Shown here in pieces: positions 10,867-22,807 of a DNA stretch of 64,000 nt. The stretch lies in NCBI GenBank assembly GCA_036852015.1, contig JAANDG010000713.1, positions 1 through 64,000 of the forward strand, in the 5' to 3' direction. The translations under genes and the position numbers were made by a program. The DNA comes from Pelodera strongyloides (taxonomy: Eukaryota; Nematoda; Chromadorea; Rhabditida; Rhabditidae). Positions within the stretch are counted from its first letter, which is position 1. Every line of letters begins with the position of its first letter. A model generated the notes under the pieces. It had not been told where the DNA came from. It worked only from the letters and a program-made list of their open reading frames with translations, and searched no databases.

Positions 10867-12790
10867 TATATTCACAACACGTCTTACTGAGAGATTAACC
10901 TTGTGAAAAATGAGGAAATTAGGTCCCCGGTCCCCCTTTGATGTCAATAATAAACATTTATTTTGCTGTCCTCTCATTTTGTTTATGTTGTTGCTTACGT
11001 TGGTTGTTTGTTTTTAAAACATTTAGTAACACCTGTTTTGCAAGAACAACTATTATAAGCTCCAAGTACCGTAGACGCGTTTCCCGCAAACGTAGAATTC
11101 AAATAAAAATGCGAACTTAGCGCACTCATGGAAAACGGATAGACCGATTTAGTACCGGTCTGCAATAAAATCAGGCAAATAGACCGGAAATAGACCGGTT
11201 TAGTGCCTAAAACGGACGGTTTTCCTTTTCGAAGGCCCCGGGATGGCACCGGTGGTCTAAAACTGGTACGAAATTAGTTTAGACCTAGTTTAAACCAATT
11301 TTGGACATCGCGACATGCTGCGGCGCGTAAATTTCATTGCTTATTTATGAAATAATGGATGGATGTTGTACATGTTGGATCAAAATCACCTTTGTTATTT
11401 TGTAATTTGTTTAAAGTGATTTATCAGTTGCTGGTGATTCTTCTCTCTGGGCCTTACCGGGCTGGTCAGCTTTTCTATCATGGTTCCGATACTGCACTTT
11501 TCCGTCTTTTGTTGGACTATAGCGGCGTAGTTGGTACGTTCCCGCTATTTTCAGGTATGGTTGCCGACTTTCCGGCTCTCTATTTACGTGCAGAAACCTT
11601 CAAGAAAAGTGGTTTAGTTAACTGGGCTCGACCACTTGGACAACGTGGATCACTCGACTATATGGTTAGTTTTGCTTTGTATTAATTATTCTTACTAGAT
11701 TTCACTGCTGGGGCACCGCCCTATACACGCAGTGTTCGTATGCATTTGAATCGGAGGGTTTAGCGCTTGTCGTGGGTTTTTGAATGTCAACATGTTTAAT
11801 CACTTGAAGAGTATAGCTGAGGTTGACTTATACATTTCATACTTTCAGACTCAGACTCTACTGTTGCGTTTACTAACCGAATGCTGCAATCTGGATGGTT
11901 ATTTTGCTTTATCGGGCGATCGCTTTTTTGTGTATGAATTCGCAGTGTGCTATGAATCGTTCTTGGGAGCTTCGTTTTGCGAGTAGATTCGCCTCCTTTC
12001 TTCCTTCTGTTATTGGACGGCTCTGCTTTCGATAAGTGCGGATATTCCAAGGTTGAACCGCCCGCCCGACTACTAAACCATCATGGAGTTTCTCGCGTAA
12101 GTTTGTGGACCTCAATGACCTTTCAAGTGAATTCTCACGAGTGGTCCACGCCCTGACATGAAACTATCAACGCTCGAGCTCGTCACCTCTTCTCATTCTG
12201 TTGAGACGTGCGCATCTGACGCTTTCACTTATTGTAAGTGTTTCAGTGAATTTCGCAAAATATTGTGTTAGCTTGCTATACCGATCCCGCATTATTATAA
12301 CGAGTTCGATAATCTAATCGGACATCGGACCAGATCGATCCAATCGGACATCACAGTGAAACAATTCCCTGGGAATCAAGAATGTCGGTTTAAAGTCTAG
12401 TTTGGTTATTTTTGGCGTGAGCTGAGCCCCTTCAATCATTGTACATTGTACGATATATGTTGTACGATAGTTTTATTATCATGTGTAGAAAGCTTTATTA
12501 ACTAACTTGTCAGTGTGAATCATACTAATTGAACTCTGTTCGAATTCGGTCCCTTACTGACCTTGTTGACTTGTCACTTGAAAGTATTGTTTATTCTCAA
12601 GTTGAGAAAAGCAAGTCGAGATTGAGGAAGCGCGCTGCAGTCAAACTCTTGGTTCAGGCGGCGTCGTGCAGATTCAGCCATTTTCTCTGTTACTTTATAC
12701 ACTTTCTTTGAACGAATTGTTGAAAACTTCGTAGAGGTTCTCTTCTGTGCATCGTGTGATATGTTAATGCGTTTTGCAGTTTATAATTTC
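10867..12790. other. Intergenic stretch, no supported gene
   Basis: AATAAA at 10949 probably serves the nuclear receptor. A small palindromic element lies at about 11127-11228 (GGAAAAC...GTTTTCC ends with ACCGGTCT-type motifs inside). Frames of up to about 100 codons occur around 11359-11986 but lack start and splice context and are not called. An acceptor at about 12791 precedes the next gene. Confidence 0.45.
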
Positions 12791-12806
12791 TAGTTTTGAC
12801 GCCTGC

Positions 12807-15800
12807 ATGTCGCCACGAGACGCCGGCCGTCGCCCTGGTCCACGCCGTTGGAGTTCTCGGCTTCTTAAACAGGTAGGATTTTTTTGAACTGTGAGCTGGC
12901 TTGCAAAACAAATTCACAATTCACACAATTGATATCTCGTATAACTAAGAAGTCATCACCTGAAATACTTTTGAGAAAAGCAAGTCGAGATTTGCAGTAA
13001 ACTATTTATTGTGACTGCTGCTCTCTTTTGAAGATTTCTTTCGTATTTGGAATTTTCGGATCTAGGCTCGAGTAAAATTGCTTGCTTTAGGACCCCGAAA
13101 GTCCCGAACCTGCCGCCATTCCATCACCGTCTGCTGCCTCATCCAATCCCAGCTTGAGCGTGAAATCATCCCTTAAAGGTAAGGGGCTTTTTGTATTGTG
13201 CGCTTCGCGTCGTGCGTCCAATAAATTACAATAATTTTAATAAATTAAACTACAATCGAAACGGTATGGCGCGTGCTTATTAAATGTATGGCTTGTCGAG
13301 TCGACAGTAGCATTCTCATGTATTTTCTGTGCTCATCTAGACCGGATGGGTACATAACTGCATTTGCATAGAATACATGGAACTGCAATTGCTCGTCATG
13401 CTTTTTTTTTATCTCATCCCATACCGCTTTGACTGGTTCTTATTTGCTTTGCTGTCAATTGCTGTTTTGTCGTTATAACACTGTCTTTATTATGAAATGC
13501 AGGACGTCGCACATCTGATTAGTTGATTATTTTCATTTGATGATTTGATCATTTCATCAAAATCTTGATTTTAATTTCTTTAATTTAACAATTAATTCAT
13601 TAATTGTAAGCTTGTTCCAGTTACAAAGCGAGGAAGAGGCAGACCCAAAAAGTCGCTACGCGTCAGCTGGGCCGAAACTGTTCGTGTGCGGCGCATTAGC
13701 GAATTCGATAAGGAATACGTTAAAGGTGAGAAACTTTTGTGTTTCTAGCATTTGGCTTTAATTTCATGCGTGTATCTATTGTAATACATTAGTTTGAGTC
13801 TCTTTATTTGCCAACTGCTGTATAGTTCCTTCGTTTCTTCCCGTACGTACATTAGATGCTGTTATGATTAGATTCGTATGGAAAAGGTTCTGTTTGGTAA
13901 CGTTATGTTTCACTCAAAATGTATAAGTTCACAGTTTCCGTCTTACGTGATATTGCACCGATTCTGGTTCGGGTTGCAGAACCATTGCCTGTCGTTTAGG
14001 GCGCGTTCGGGATTGATTTTCCGAAAGGAAACTCGGCCAAATCCTCTTTCGGGATGGATGTTTTGGAAACGTTCCAATGCTTGGAGAAAACCAAAAATAC
14101 AGTATCAATTGGCTGCAAAACGTTCCCGCGCATTTTTTCAATTTCCATGCTAATTCTACTGTATTTTTGGTTTTCTCCAAGCATTGGAACGTTTCCAAAA
14201 AGTCCATCCCGAACGAGGATTTGGCCGAGTTTCCTTTCGGAAAATCAATCCCGAACGCGCCCTTAATTATGGATTTTTTTGGAACTCAAGATTATACATT
14301 TCTTATACCTGTCCGGTCTAGCCTTTCGTGCCATCTAGCTGAAAATAAAGTTTCTGTTTCTTTTAGAAAATGTGGAACTGCCTCTCCAGGAATCTATCGC
14401 GGTTGCTGGTGGCAGGAGGGTGAAGTCGGCGAAGGATGCATCTGCATTACCTAACAAGGAGAAGGAGAAGGATAGGGAGCCGGACACCCCCGATGAGCAA
14501 CCGACTGCAAATAGTTCCCTCGTTGCACAGTCGAAATCCTTGTATGTTTCATTACTTATCTTTTTTCTTGTTCTTCTTTCCCTGCATTACTACGGTTATT
14601 TATGTTTGAATCCATCACAGTGTGTTGCTGTTCTTTTTTAATTTATTTATATATGTAATGGGAAGATCTGACCCTAGGATATAGTTTATCCATGGTGACT
14701 GCCTAGCGTCTACGCAGCAGTACGTTAGTACGCAGTTTATTTCGGCCAGCACTTTTAATGTTTAGGATTTATCCACTTATTGTCTATAGTCTATTTCGAG
14801 ACTTATTTTTCTTACTTCCAGGGGTGAGGTCTGCAAGACTGCTTCTATCCAGGGTAACTTTTCCGAAGAAGAAGATGAAGGGGAATCTTTACCAGTCACG
14901 CAGAAGGAAGAAAAATGGTGGATAGCGGAGTCCAACACTGTGGATCCGACCGGAAATAATCCAAAGTTGGAGATCGGGAAACCAGAAGCTAATCCGGTAA
15001 GTGCGTTTCGTACCTTTAAGGAGTTAGCTTGTTAGCTAGTCTTGGTGTCTCTGTAATGTAATTCACGCTTCATGCAAATTATAGTATAATGTGAGATGAC
15101 ACGTTTTCTTTGAGGAGAGGAGGGTTAGAGTTGCCCATATGTCATGTGATGTGCAGCCGCAGACTATGACTTTTTGTGAACTTTTTGGAACAGCCTAAAT
15201 TATGGCGGAATGAGTATTGTATCGTTGTATGTATGTATGTGTAAATAACTGTTTGTTGAAACATCAACAAAACAAACAGACACAGTTGATGATAAATATG
15301 TGACGAAAATAATCACTGTGGTGACTGTGGGCAATTAAACAGTATTACTAGCGGCTTCCACTTCCGGTGATTGGATTTTATTTAATTATTGGTCTTGTAT
15401 TTGCAGTTATCGATCGTTCCTACCACTGCGAAGCGTGGACGTGGACGTACTACGGTACAAAGAGGAAGAGTTAGAAAGACTGAAAATCCAGAGGCGAAAC
15501 AGCAACGGAAGGGACCAGGGCGACCTAAGATTACTAATAGAGCTCAAGGACGGGGCCCACAAAGTGGTGCGCCACCGCCAGTGTTGTCATCCGATGATAG
15601 GTATGTAACTTGGTTTCTTTCATTTGTCTGAGTGAAGTTTGCTTCACGATTCATGATTATGAGGCAGGGGCAGGGCAGGGCAATGCATTGTTTTTTTAAG
15701 TATATTCCAAATCAGTTGTTGTATTTGACGCAATTCTATGATCATGAGACTATGCCAGTTTTTCAATGAAATTCAACTTTTGTTTAACTTGACTTGCTGT

Positions 15801-18609
15801 CAAAGTTCAATTTTTAAAGGTGAATCTTCATTAACACACATGTACGAGTAGAAAAGAACGAATATAGTGACAAGTATGCATTGCACTGCACATGTTACTG
15901 TAGGTCCTATCCTACCCTGTATTTTGTCATTTCTTTGATTTATTAGTTTATTTGATTTGAGATTGTTTAGATCCGTTTTGGATTTGGATGCTTTCGAAAT
16001 GTCTAAATATCCCGTCAAATGGTACTGGAATATGACCAAGCTAATTCAGGTTTGTCTGTTTATTTTATTTATTTATTTTCTACCATTTGTTTGTGCTGTC
16101 TCTATTTTGGTTTGGCAAGATATTACTTTCGACCAGTATCCTGTTTTGTTGTGTGAGTCTTGCTGAAGACTATCCTTTTGGTTGTTTGTGTTTTATATTA
16201 GGATTAGGAGCCAATTTTAAACATTTTGGTATTTAACACGAGTTTTGATTTCAGTAGCAGAAAAAATATAGGGTTTTCTGTATAATTTCACAGCTTAGAT
16301 TTCACTCGTGTAGTGTTAGTGTGCTTACGTCTCTCGTTTAATTCATTGTTCACTGTCAAGCTCAAGTTTTGGTTCGATTTGCTCAATTTGCTGAAAAAAA
16401 TTGTTTTGATTGCAGCGTGACAATTTGACGCTGAAGAAAAGTGTTGCGAGGAAGGCAGCTAATCTTTTAAGACAAGTTACGTCGAATGCGAATCCGAGCG
16501 CAAGAAAGGTGGGTGTAAGTTGAATCACGTATCTTTTCTGAGGTTATATGAACACGGTGTATATAGTCATGTATCAGACGGAGTACACAGTTTAGATGCG
16601 TATTTGAGTGACACGTATTATCGCATTATTTTACAATCGTCTTGACTAGGCTAACGTAAACAAACCAGTTCTCCACGTCGATACGTCGTTTGGGTTTATG
16701 ATAGAACTAATTATTTTACAGTAGCCTAGCCTCTTTAGGGGCTTGACTTGGCTGGGGCTGGACATAGGACATTTTATGCTCATCGGGGAATAAATCAGTT
16801 GTGCTATGTTATTTATATTTAGGGTGGACTTTGTTGGAACTCGGATGCTTGTGGGCGCAGTGCTGATTACACGCTGCTCAAGAATCCGGTGAAAATTAAA
16901 TACAACAGAAGAAAGGCGAAGGATATCTTGCCGCGAGGAAGGACTTATTATGTAAGTAGTTTCCTTTGTGTTTCGGATTTTGAAATCTCACTTTACGTTT
17001 AATCACTGCCGGATTAACTGAGTACTGAGGCGGAGGCCGTTTCTTCTTCCGTGCTCGGCATGGATTCTTTGAGCCAGTGCTACATAAACTCGGTACCGTA
17101 TGTGTTTAGTTTGCCCGTCATACGGTAGTATTATGTGTATTGGGTACCGTATGTGTTTAGTTTGCAGGTCATACGGTAGTATTATGTGTATTGGGTACCG
17201 TATGTGTTTAGTTTGCAGGTCATACGGTAGTATTATGTGTATTGGGTACCGTATGTGTTTAATTTGCACTGCACGTCACACGGTAGTAATTATGAGCGTA
17301 GGGTTATATTTATCTGTTTTTTTCACCGTCTTTGAGGTGAAAACCATGGGCGGATGAGCGCAGCAACTATTTTTGGGGTATGAGGTATGATAAAAGATAT
17401 GGAGAGAGAGAGTTGCCTAGTTGCCTTGAGAGTTGATCCAGAGAGAGATTGAGTGGCCTTACTGTTTGCATAGATGAAAATGTTTCAGGATCCATTTGAG
17501 TACATCCCGGATTTGAAAGATTCGTACGCGACTATCGTTGAACTATGGAATGATGAAAATTTGTATGCGAAGTCAAGGAATGCTTCTAATTTGGGAACGC
17601 CGGCCCTGGTGACGATCGGGAGCGCCGATTGGCAGGTAGGTTCAATCACAGTGTTTAGCTTTCATTACTTAATGCTTTCATTTTGTCCCAAACCAACATT
17701 CTCACAAACCAACATTCTTATATTGTTAAAGTATCTATTAACGTCCAGTTGAAACATTAATGATGTTGAAGCATTTTGTGGTAAGCGAAGACATAATTGT
17801 TGCGCTTACACAACTTACACGCTGCAGTTATTCTGTCCCAAGGTTAGGTCTCGTATCTCGTAGTGTAAGCTTTCAAAGGTTACATTGATTTTTTTGTCTT
17901 TGTTAATTAATACATAGTAGCGTTCTTCTGTGCATTATTTATTAAAATAAGAGCTTCAATAGATGGGGTTTCTTTATCTTCTTTAATCACTAAGGTAAAG
18001 GAAATCCAATTTGATGTGGTGTGTTTTAGACTTCAGCCAACGTGGAGAACTGCTACATTAGCAGCGAATACCTAGGATGTGAACTGCCCGAAACGCCGTG
18101 TCATTCTGCTATGGCCGATGTTGCTGATATTTATAGAAGGTACTTTTTGTTGTCTTTATTTGGCTGTTGGACCGTGGACCACGGTTTTGGCGTCTGATGG
18201 ATCGTCTTGTGTTCTTGTCATCTGTATTGCCGGTTTTTGGGAGTTGGGACTGTTGTGCAGACAGTACCAGTAATCAGCTGCTAACTAGTGGTAACTGGAA
18301 CCTGGTAGTAACTAGTAGTGGTATGGGTATAGGTAACTGATATGGTTAGTGCAGTGTTATAGTCGTTTCGACACCAAAACTTGATCCGTAACTTCGGGAA
18401 AAGGATTGGCTCTAAGGGCTGCGCCGTCCATGGGAATTTTATAATAAACAGTTTTCATGAAGTATAGGCCAAACTGTTTAAATCGAAGCATGAGTTTACC
18501 ATGTCAGGTGGATTTTTATGTTTACTCGAAAGGAAGTAGGTACCTTTAAGATGGGAATTAAGTTTTCAATTTCAGTGCCAACATTGCCCTTTTTGATGAA
18601 TTGGTCTAA
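12807..18609 (+). CDS. AT-hook chromatin protein with RVxF-type phosphatase docking motif
   Basis: Twelve exons join in phase: 12807-12872, 13091-13178, 13621-13725, 14367-14541, 14822-14996, 15407-15600, 15971-16049, 16416-16508, 16823-16951, 17474-17635, 18030-18139 and 18576-18609, about 469 residues. AT-hook cores are KRGRGRPKK (exon 3), KRGRGRTT and KGPGRPK (exon 6), so it should bind the minor groove of AT-rich DNA. Directly after the first hook comes LRVSWAE, matching the [RK]VxF/W docking site for protein phosphatase 1, with an RRISEF site close by. The middle is acidic (SEEEDEGE). The C-terminal third (CWNSDACGRSADYTLLKNP to a Tyr/Cys-containing end) looks folded but I do not recognise it. 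An acceptor 16 bases before the ATG suggests trans-splicing. The final exon is least certain: an alternative acceptor exists near 18838. Confidence 0.72.
13996..14266. repeat. Foldback element with about 110-bp inverted repeats
   Basis: Begins TTAGGGCGCGTTCGGGATTG and ends with its near-complement ending CGCGCCCTTAA. The arms include CGTTCCAATGCTTGG and its complement and are nearly identical over about 110 bases, with a short centre around 14110-14150. TTA(A)-type borders and GGG/CCC tips resemble piggyBac-type miniature elements. It lies in intron 13726-14366 of the AT-hook gene and produces mirror-image spurious frames on both strands. Confidence 0.8.
17092..17290. repeat. 51-bp tandem repeat, about 3.9 copies
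   Basis: GGTACCGTATGTG recurs at 17092, 17143, 17194 and 17245, a constant 51-base step. The inner copies are nearly identical and the last is diverged. Each unit contains CATACGG, complementary to CCGTATG in the same unit, so a unit can form a hairpin. It is intronic (16952-17473) in the AT-hook gene. Because 51 is a multiple of three it gives repeated false peptides. Confidence 0.85.
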
Positions 18610-20363
18610 GCGGCTTCTTGCTTCATGTTTGAGAAGGTATGTTTATTGTTATTTTTGGTTGATAGAGGAAGACGATTTGTGGATTTGCCCTTTTTGTACA
18701 TTTACCTTTGAAACATGCGTTGAAACAAGTGTCACATCTCGGTTACACTTTCGTTTCATCGATGTTATAGTTCGGGGGTTCTTGTTTATGGTTATACTGC
18801 AATGCGTTCGCCCTGTTCATACATTTTTCTTTTGCAGCAATCAGCGGACCGGCGTTGGAGTGGCCATTCCGCCGTATGTGATACTAAATGGGTTTGTGAA
18901 TAGTTTTGTTTTAATAATAACTTCTCATGTGTTGTGTTCTGCTGAAAATAGCCGCTATTTAACGTTCTTTACTCTACGCGGGCCAATTTTTTAACACTAT
19001 ATGATGAGTTTTTCTGTCTGGCTTGATTCCTAGTATGGGGCCTTTTTTCATGTACCAGGGTCTGTATGGCGTATCTCTCAATCTCATATGCGAGGAATAG
19101 GAATAATGTCTTAAAAATGCGGACCAATCTTTAATAGTCCCGACGTTTATTTTCATCACTGACATTGCTGTTTGTTCTCTTTCATTATAGTTCCACAAGG
19201 TTTCATGCCTGTTAGTTAATTTGTGGCTGTCATACGTTGTTAGAATGGGCATTGTTTTTTTTCGTCCACATTATGTGCAGGTATAGTGAAATGCTAGTTA
19301 TTCGTTTATCATTGTGATTTGTTGTTATTTACTGTGAATTGGTTTCATGTGAATCTCAGTTGTTGTTAAATAAAATTGTTTTATTTGTGAACCTTTGGTG
19401 TAATAGTAATTGTGCAACTAGGCGACTGTCAGAAACCAGTGAACATAAAGTAATAGCTTCCGGGACCTTAATAGAGACACACACCTGCCGCGGCCGGATT
19501 TTCTTTATTGCGCTTTTCTCTAATGTATGTTTGATGGCGTCTGTCAAAAACAACTAAATTGAACTGCAATGATTGGCAAAATTTAAAGCGCAGCTTGATT
19601 AGACGATCACCCATCCCGTAGATGTGGGATGTTCAGGACAAAGCACACGGTTTTCCACCACAACCGAATGCCATGTTTAAGCGAAAGTCCCTCGATCACA
19701 CGAGGCATATTGCCCAACTCTTGGCGTAAACTGCACGCACACACATATACTAACTGATAGCTCACGTCAAAATAATAACCCCAGACACAATTTTGCATGC
19801 TGTCATACAATGAAGCTGTCAAATAGAACAACTTCATCATGTGAACAGACACTTGAACTGAACCGACGCATCTTTTGGAACATAACGAGCATACAAGCAG
19901 ACTGACAATAATTAACAGTGCGGGTAACTCTATGGTTAACATAACTGTCACTATTCTCTACACAATGTTGTCATGGGCTGCTCTCAAACCTTCCAAAGCA
20001 AACGTAAGAGAACGCGAAACACCTAGAGACCTAAAACGTCGGCCCTGGGGAACAGCACACTCCGTGACACAAATGCATAAGCAACAATCGGGACGGAGCA
20101 AGCAAAACCATCGTGCAAGGTGGTGTCAAAGACAGAGGTCAGCATGGGTGCCAGATAGTCATGATTGGATAAGTATAGTGGAGTAAATTAATCACTGGAC
20201 TTAGTCATACGATTCACAGTGGACGCACTTATTAAAGAACAGAAGCAAGTGTTAGTAGATAGGCTCCCCGTATAATATTTATTGCCTAGGGGAGCCGGGT
20301 AAAGGTGTGATGTCACATACAAGAGTGAATTCTCATCCAATCCAACCATTACTAACTGCAGAT
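18610..20363. other. Stretch without a supported gene
   Basis: An AATAAA at about 19369 may be the end of the AT-hook gene transcript. Acceptor-like and donor-like sites near 18838-18893 could define an alternative last exon of that gene. A minus-strand frame at 19607-19951 starts with ATG and encodes 114 residues with a hydrophobic start and several Cys, but has no supporting splice or family evidence. Confidence 0.4.
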
Positions 20364-21863
20364 TCACACAAAAACGAATAAACGCGACAACAAGTAGAAA
20401 AGGAGAAAGGGAAGATCGTAGAGCAGCCCTTTAGTAGAGTAGGAGGAAGGGAATATGGTAGACGTAGTCGTTTCGTCTTGCTTCGACAGTCCACCTGACA
20501 CCAAAGAACATCTCCCATGGGACAACCTGCAAAGCAAAAACAGTTTACCAGAAAGAGACACGGAACTAAAATGTGGAATGGACAATTGAAGTACCGCCGA
20601 ACTGATTCTCTAACCTGGCTTTGGACCAGTTGAGAAAAGAGACTAACGAGTATGCTAATAATAGTCGACTTGTTTCGAAACAATGTACTTTAAAATACAG
20701 TTTAGTTGAATAAATGCTAGCTGAAACTATCCGGCAAACAACTAAAGATGCCAAATTCCAACCATAGAGGGAGGACATCCAAAACAAACAAAAGTTGAAC
20801 CAGGCCCAATATTCGAATTCGGGAGCGGCTCCCTGGTCAGCGGAACGTATGAGAATAATAAAAGAAAACCTCACCTGAAGCTTCGAAAAACATAAACAAT
20901 CAGAGAGCTTCGGTGTCGGTCTTCAGAAGCGAGCTGGCTCGATGCCGGAAACATGATGGCGACTAACACTGCGAGCAGACAGATGACCTCAATATATTTG
21001 TTATGACACTGAGAGTAAATATTAAACAAATATAATACGCATAATTCTCCCAGCACATCTACTGAGCAAAAACGATTCACCCTTTTCTAGCTTAAAAAAC
21101 GGTAACAAGAAGCAGATGTTTACTAATTGTCATTTGAGAGGCTTGATACATGGCAAATCAAGTCTGCACTGGTTTCTTAATATTTTGAACCAGTTCCAGT
21201 GTTCCCACGATAATGAACTGCTCTCTCGGAGAAAGCCGGCCCGACCAGTTCAAAAATCGTAGCAACACATGCCCGCTATCTACGCTAAAGCACGTTACCG
21301 GGCGGGGCAGTACTGCTTCTCGGAGCAACCGGCCCAGCGAATTCTGAACCCGCCCAGTAACAAGAACCTTTCAAAATATTAAAAAACCAGAGCATACTTG
21401 CTTTGCCAAATGCCAAGGCTCCAGAAAGAAAACAGTAAACATCGAAACGAGCAAAAGGGATGTGCGGACAACGACCGGATTTATCGAGAAAAAAAAACGG
21501 TTTTATATATAAACGGAAGCGCAGTTATCGTATGTAGATTTGCGAGCATTTTATATCGAAACATCTTAGCGCGCGTTATTTTGAATCTAAATTCATCCAC
21601 TCTATATGAGCAAGAAACCGTGGATAAATCCGGCCAAAAGTCCGCACTATAAATCAAAATATAAACTTACCTGACCGCAGGTTAGAAAACCACAAACCAA
21701 TCCCGGCGGACCGCAATCCTCGATTCCACAATCCACACGCTTTGGTACAGCTCCAGGAACCAGCGTAGAGGTAGAGGATGTGTTGAAAAGAAATGACCAG
21801 AACCAAAAAAGTCGTTTTCGAAAACGATACAGTATCCCTATTGCGCCGCCCGTGAGCTTATTC
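20364..21863 (-). CDS. Putative small Cys-rich membrane protein (partial model)
   Basis: Three minus-strand exons join in phase: 21671-21863 (acceptor ATTTCAG, donor GTAAGT), 20875-21008 (acceptor CTCTCAG, donor GTGAGG) and 20364-20526 (acceptor TTTGCAG, TGA). The first encodes a segment with four spaced Cys (VDCGIEDCGPPG..CGF..CGQ). The second holds a transmembrane-like segment (IEVICLLAVLVAIMFPA). The third is Ser/Thr-rich and ends in a second hydrophobic run (LLYDLPFLLFYLLSRLFVF). The start codon was not found, as the first exon needs two bases from upstream. Both phase and splice signals fit, but no family is recognised, so this remains a candidate. Confidence 0.4.
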
Positions 21864-22807
21864 CTGAAATGCGCAGGTTGCGAAATAGAAAACAGAGTTT
21901 TCTCTTAGTTTGAATAAAATTACGAAAGTGTTATTTATGCGGAAGTTTAATAGTACAATTTCTATAAAATTATATCATTTAAAAAAACCGAAGTGGTCAT
22001 TTTCTGTGGGAAATCAGTTTATTATATTCATTCACACGATTACTAGGCTTTATTATTTAGTGACAATAAAATTCTGCTTCTAAATTATAAATATGTGCAT
22101 ACAATAAGTAACATAACAACGGAATACGTGGATCACTACCCGTAGTTTTTAAATGGAAATCCTAGTTTCTCTCTCTTTTAACGCAATAAAACAAGGCAGT
22201 TAGTAGGCTCAGTTTTCCACTGAGATTGTTATGAAGTGATGATTTAGAAAGACAATTTAGAATATTAAAAAAGGAGGCTAAGATTGCCGTATATAAGTGT
22301 CGTTTAGCGTTTCGTAAAAGAAAAACAAGTACAACATAAACAGAGGTGAGGTATAAGATGTCAAAATCAAATAAGATGTTCAATTTGGGAGCAGCACAAT
22401 ACTACTGGACCAAATCGTAATCAGTTTATAAACAACGTCACATTAAATTATTACAAGAAGGTAATCGGTTCAAGAAGATTATGAATAGTTATGTAAGTCT
22501 ACCGGGTTTGTTTCCAAACAATAATTAATAGTTGATCTAACGATACCGTTCCGTTCTGGACGTAGGAGATTGACAATCAAAAGGTAAATCAAAAGGAAAC
22601 TTTACATTTAATAGTAAGCATCATTCAATTTCACTCATAATTTCGTCTTAGGAATCATTATTTTAACTTCTGACTACAAATATATGTACCATGTACATAA
22701 GGCTACAAACTACAGTTCAGAAACCCCAAACTACGTCCTTGTTTCGTACAATCGTCCATTTCCCATGGTACGTGTTCCTTGAAGACTTTGCGGCCTCTCA
22801 TTATGCC

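Noticed and set aside
13929..14454. Several 60-125 codon frames on both strands
   Set aside because: They repeat the same peptides because they lie in the arms of the foldback element 13996-14266.
17003..17357. Repeated-peptide frames
   Set aside because: Produced by the 51-base intronic tandem repeat, whose unit length is divisible by three.
19607..19951. Minus-strand 114-codon frame with ATG and hydrophobic start
   Set aside because: No splice signals, no recognised family and no neighbouring exons. Kept only as a remark in the regional note.
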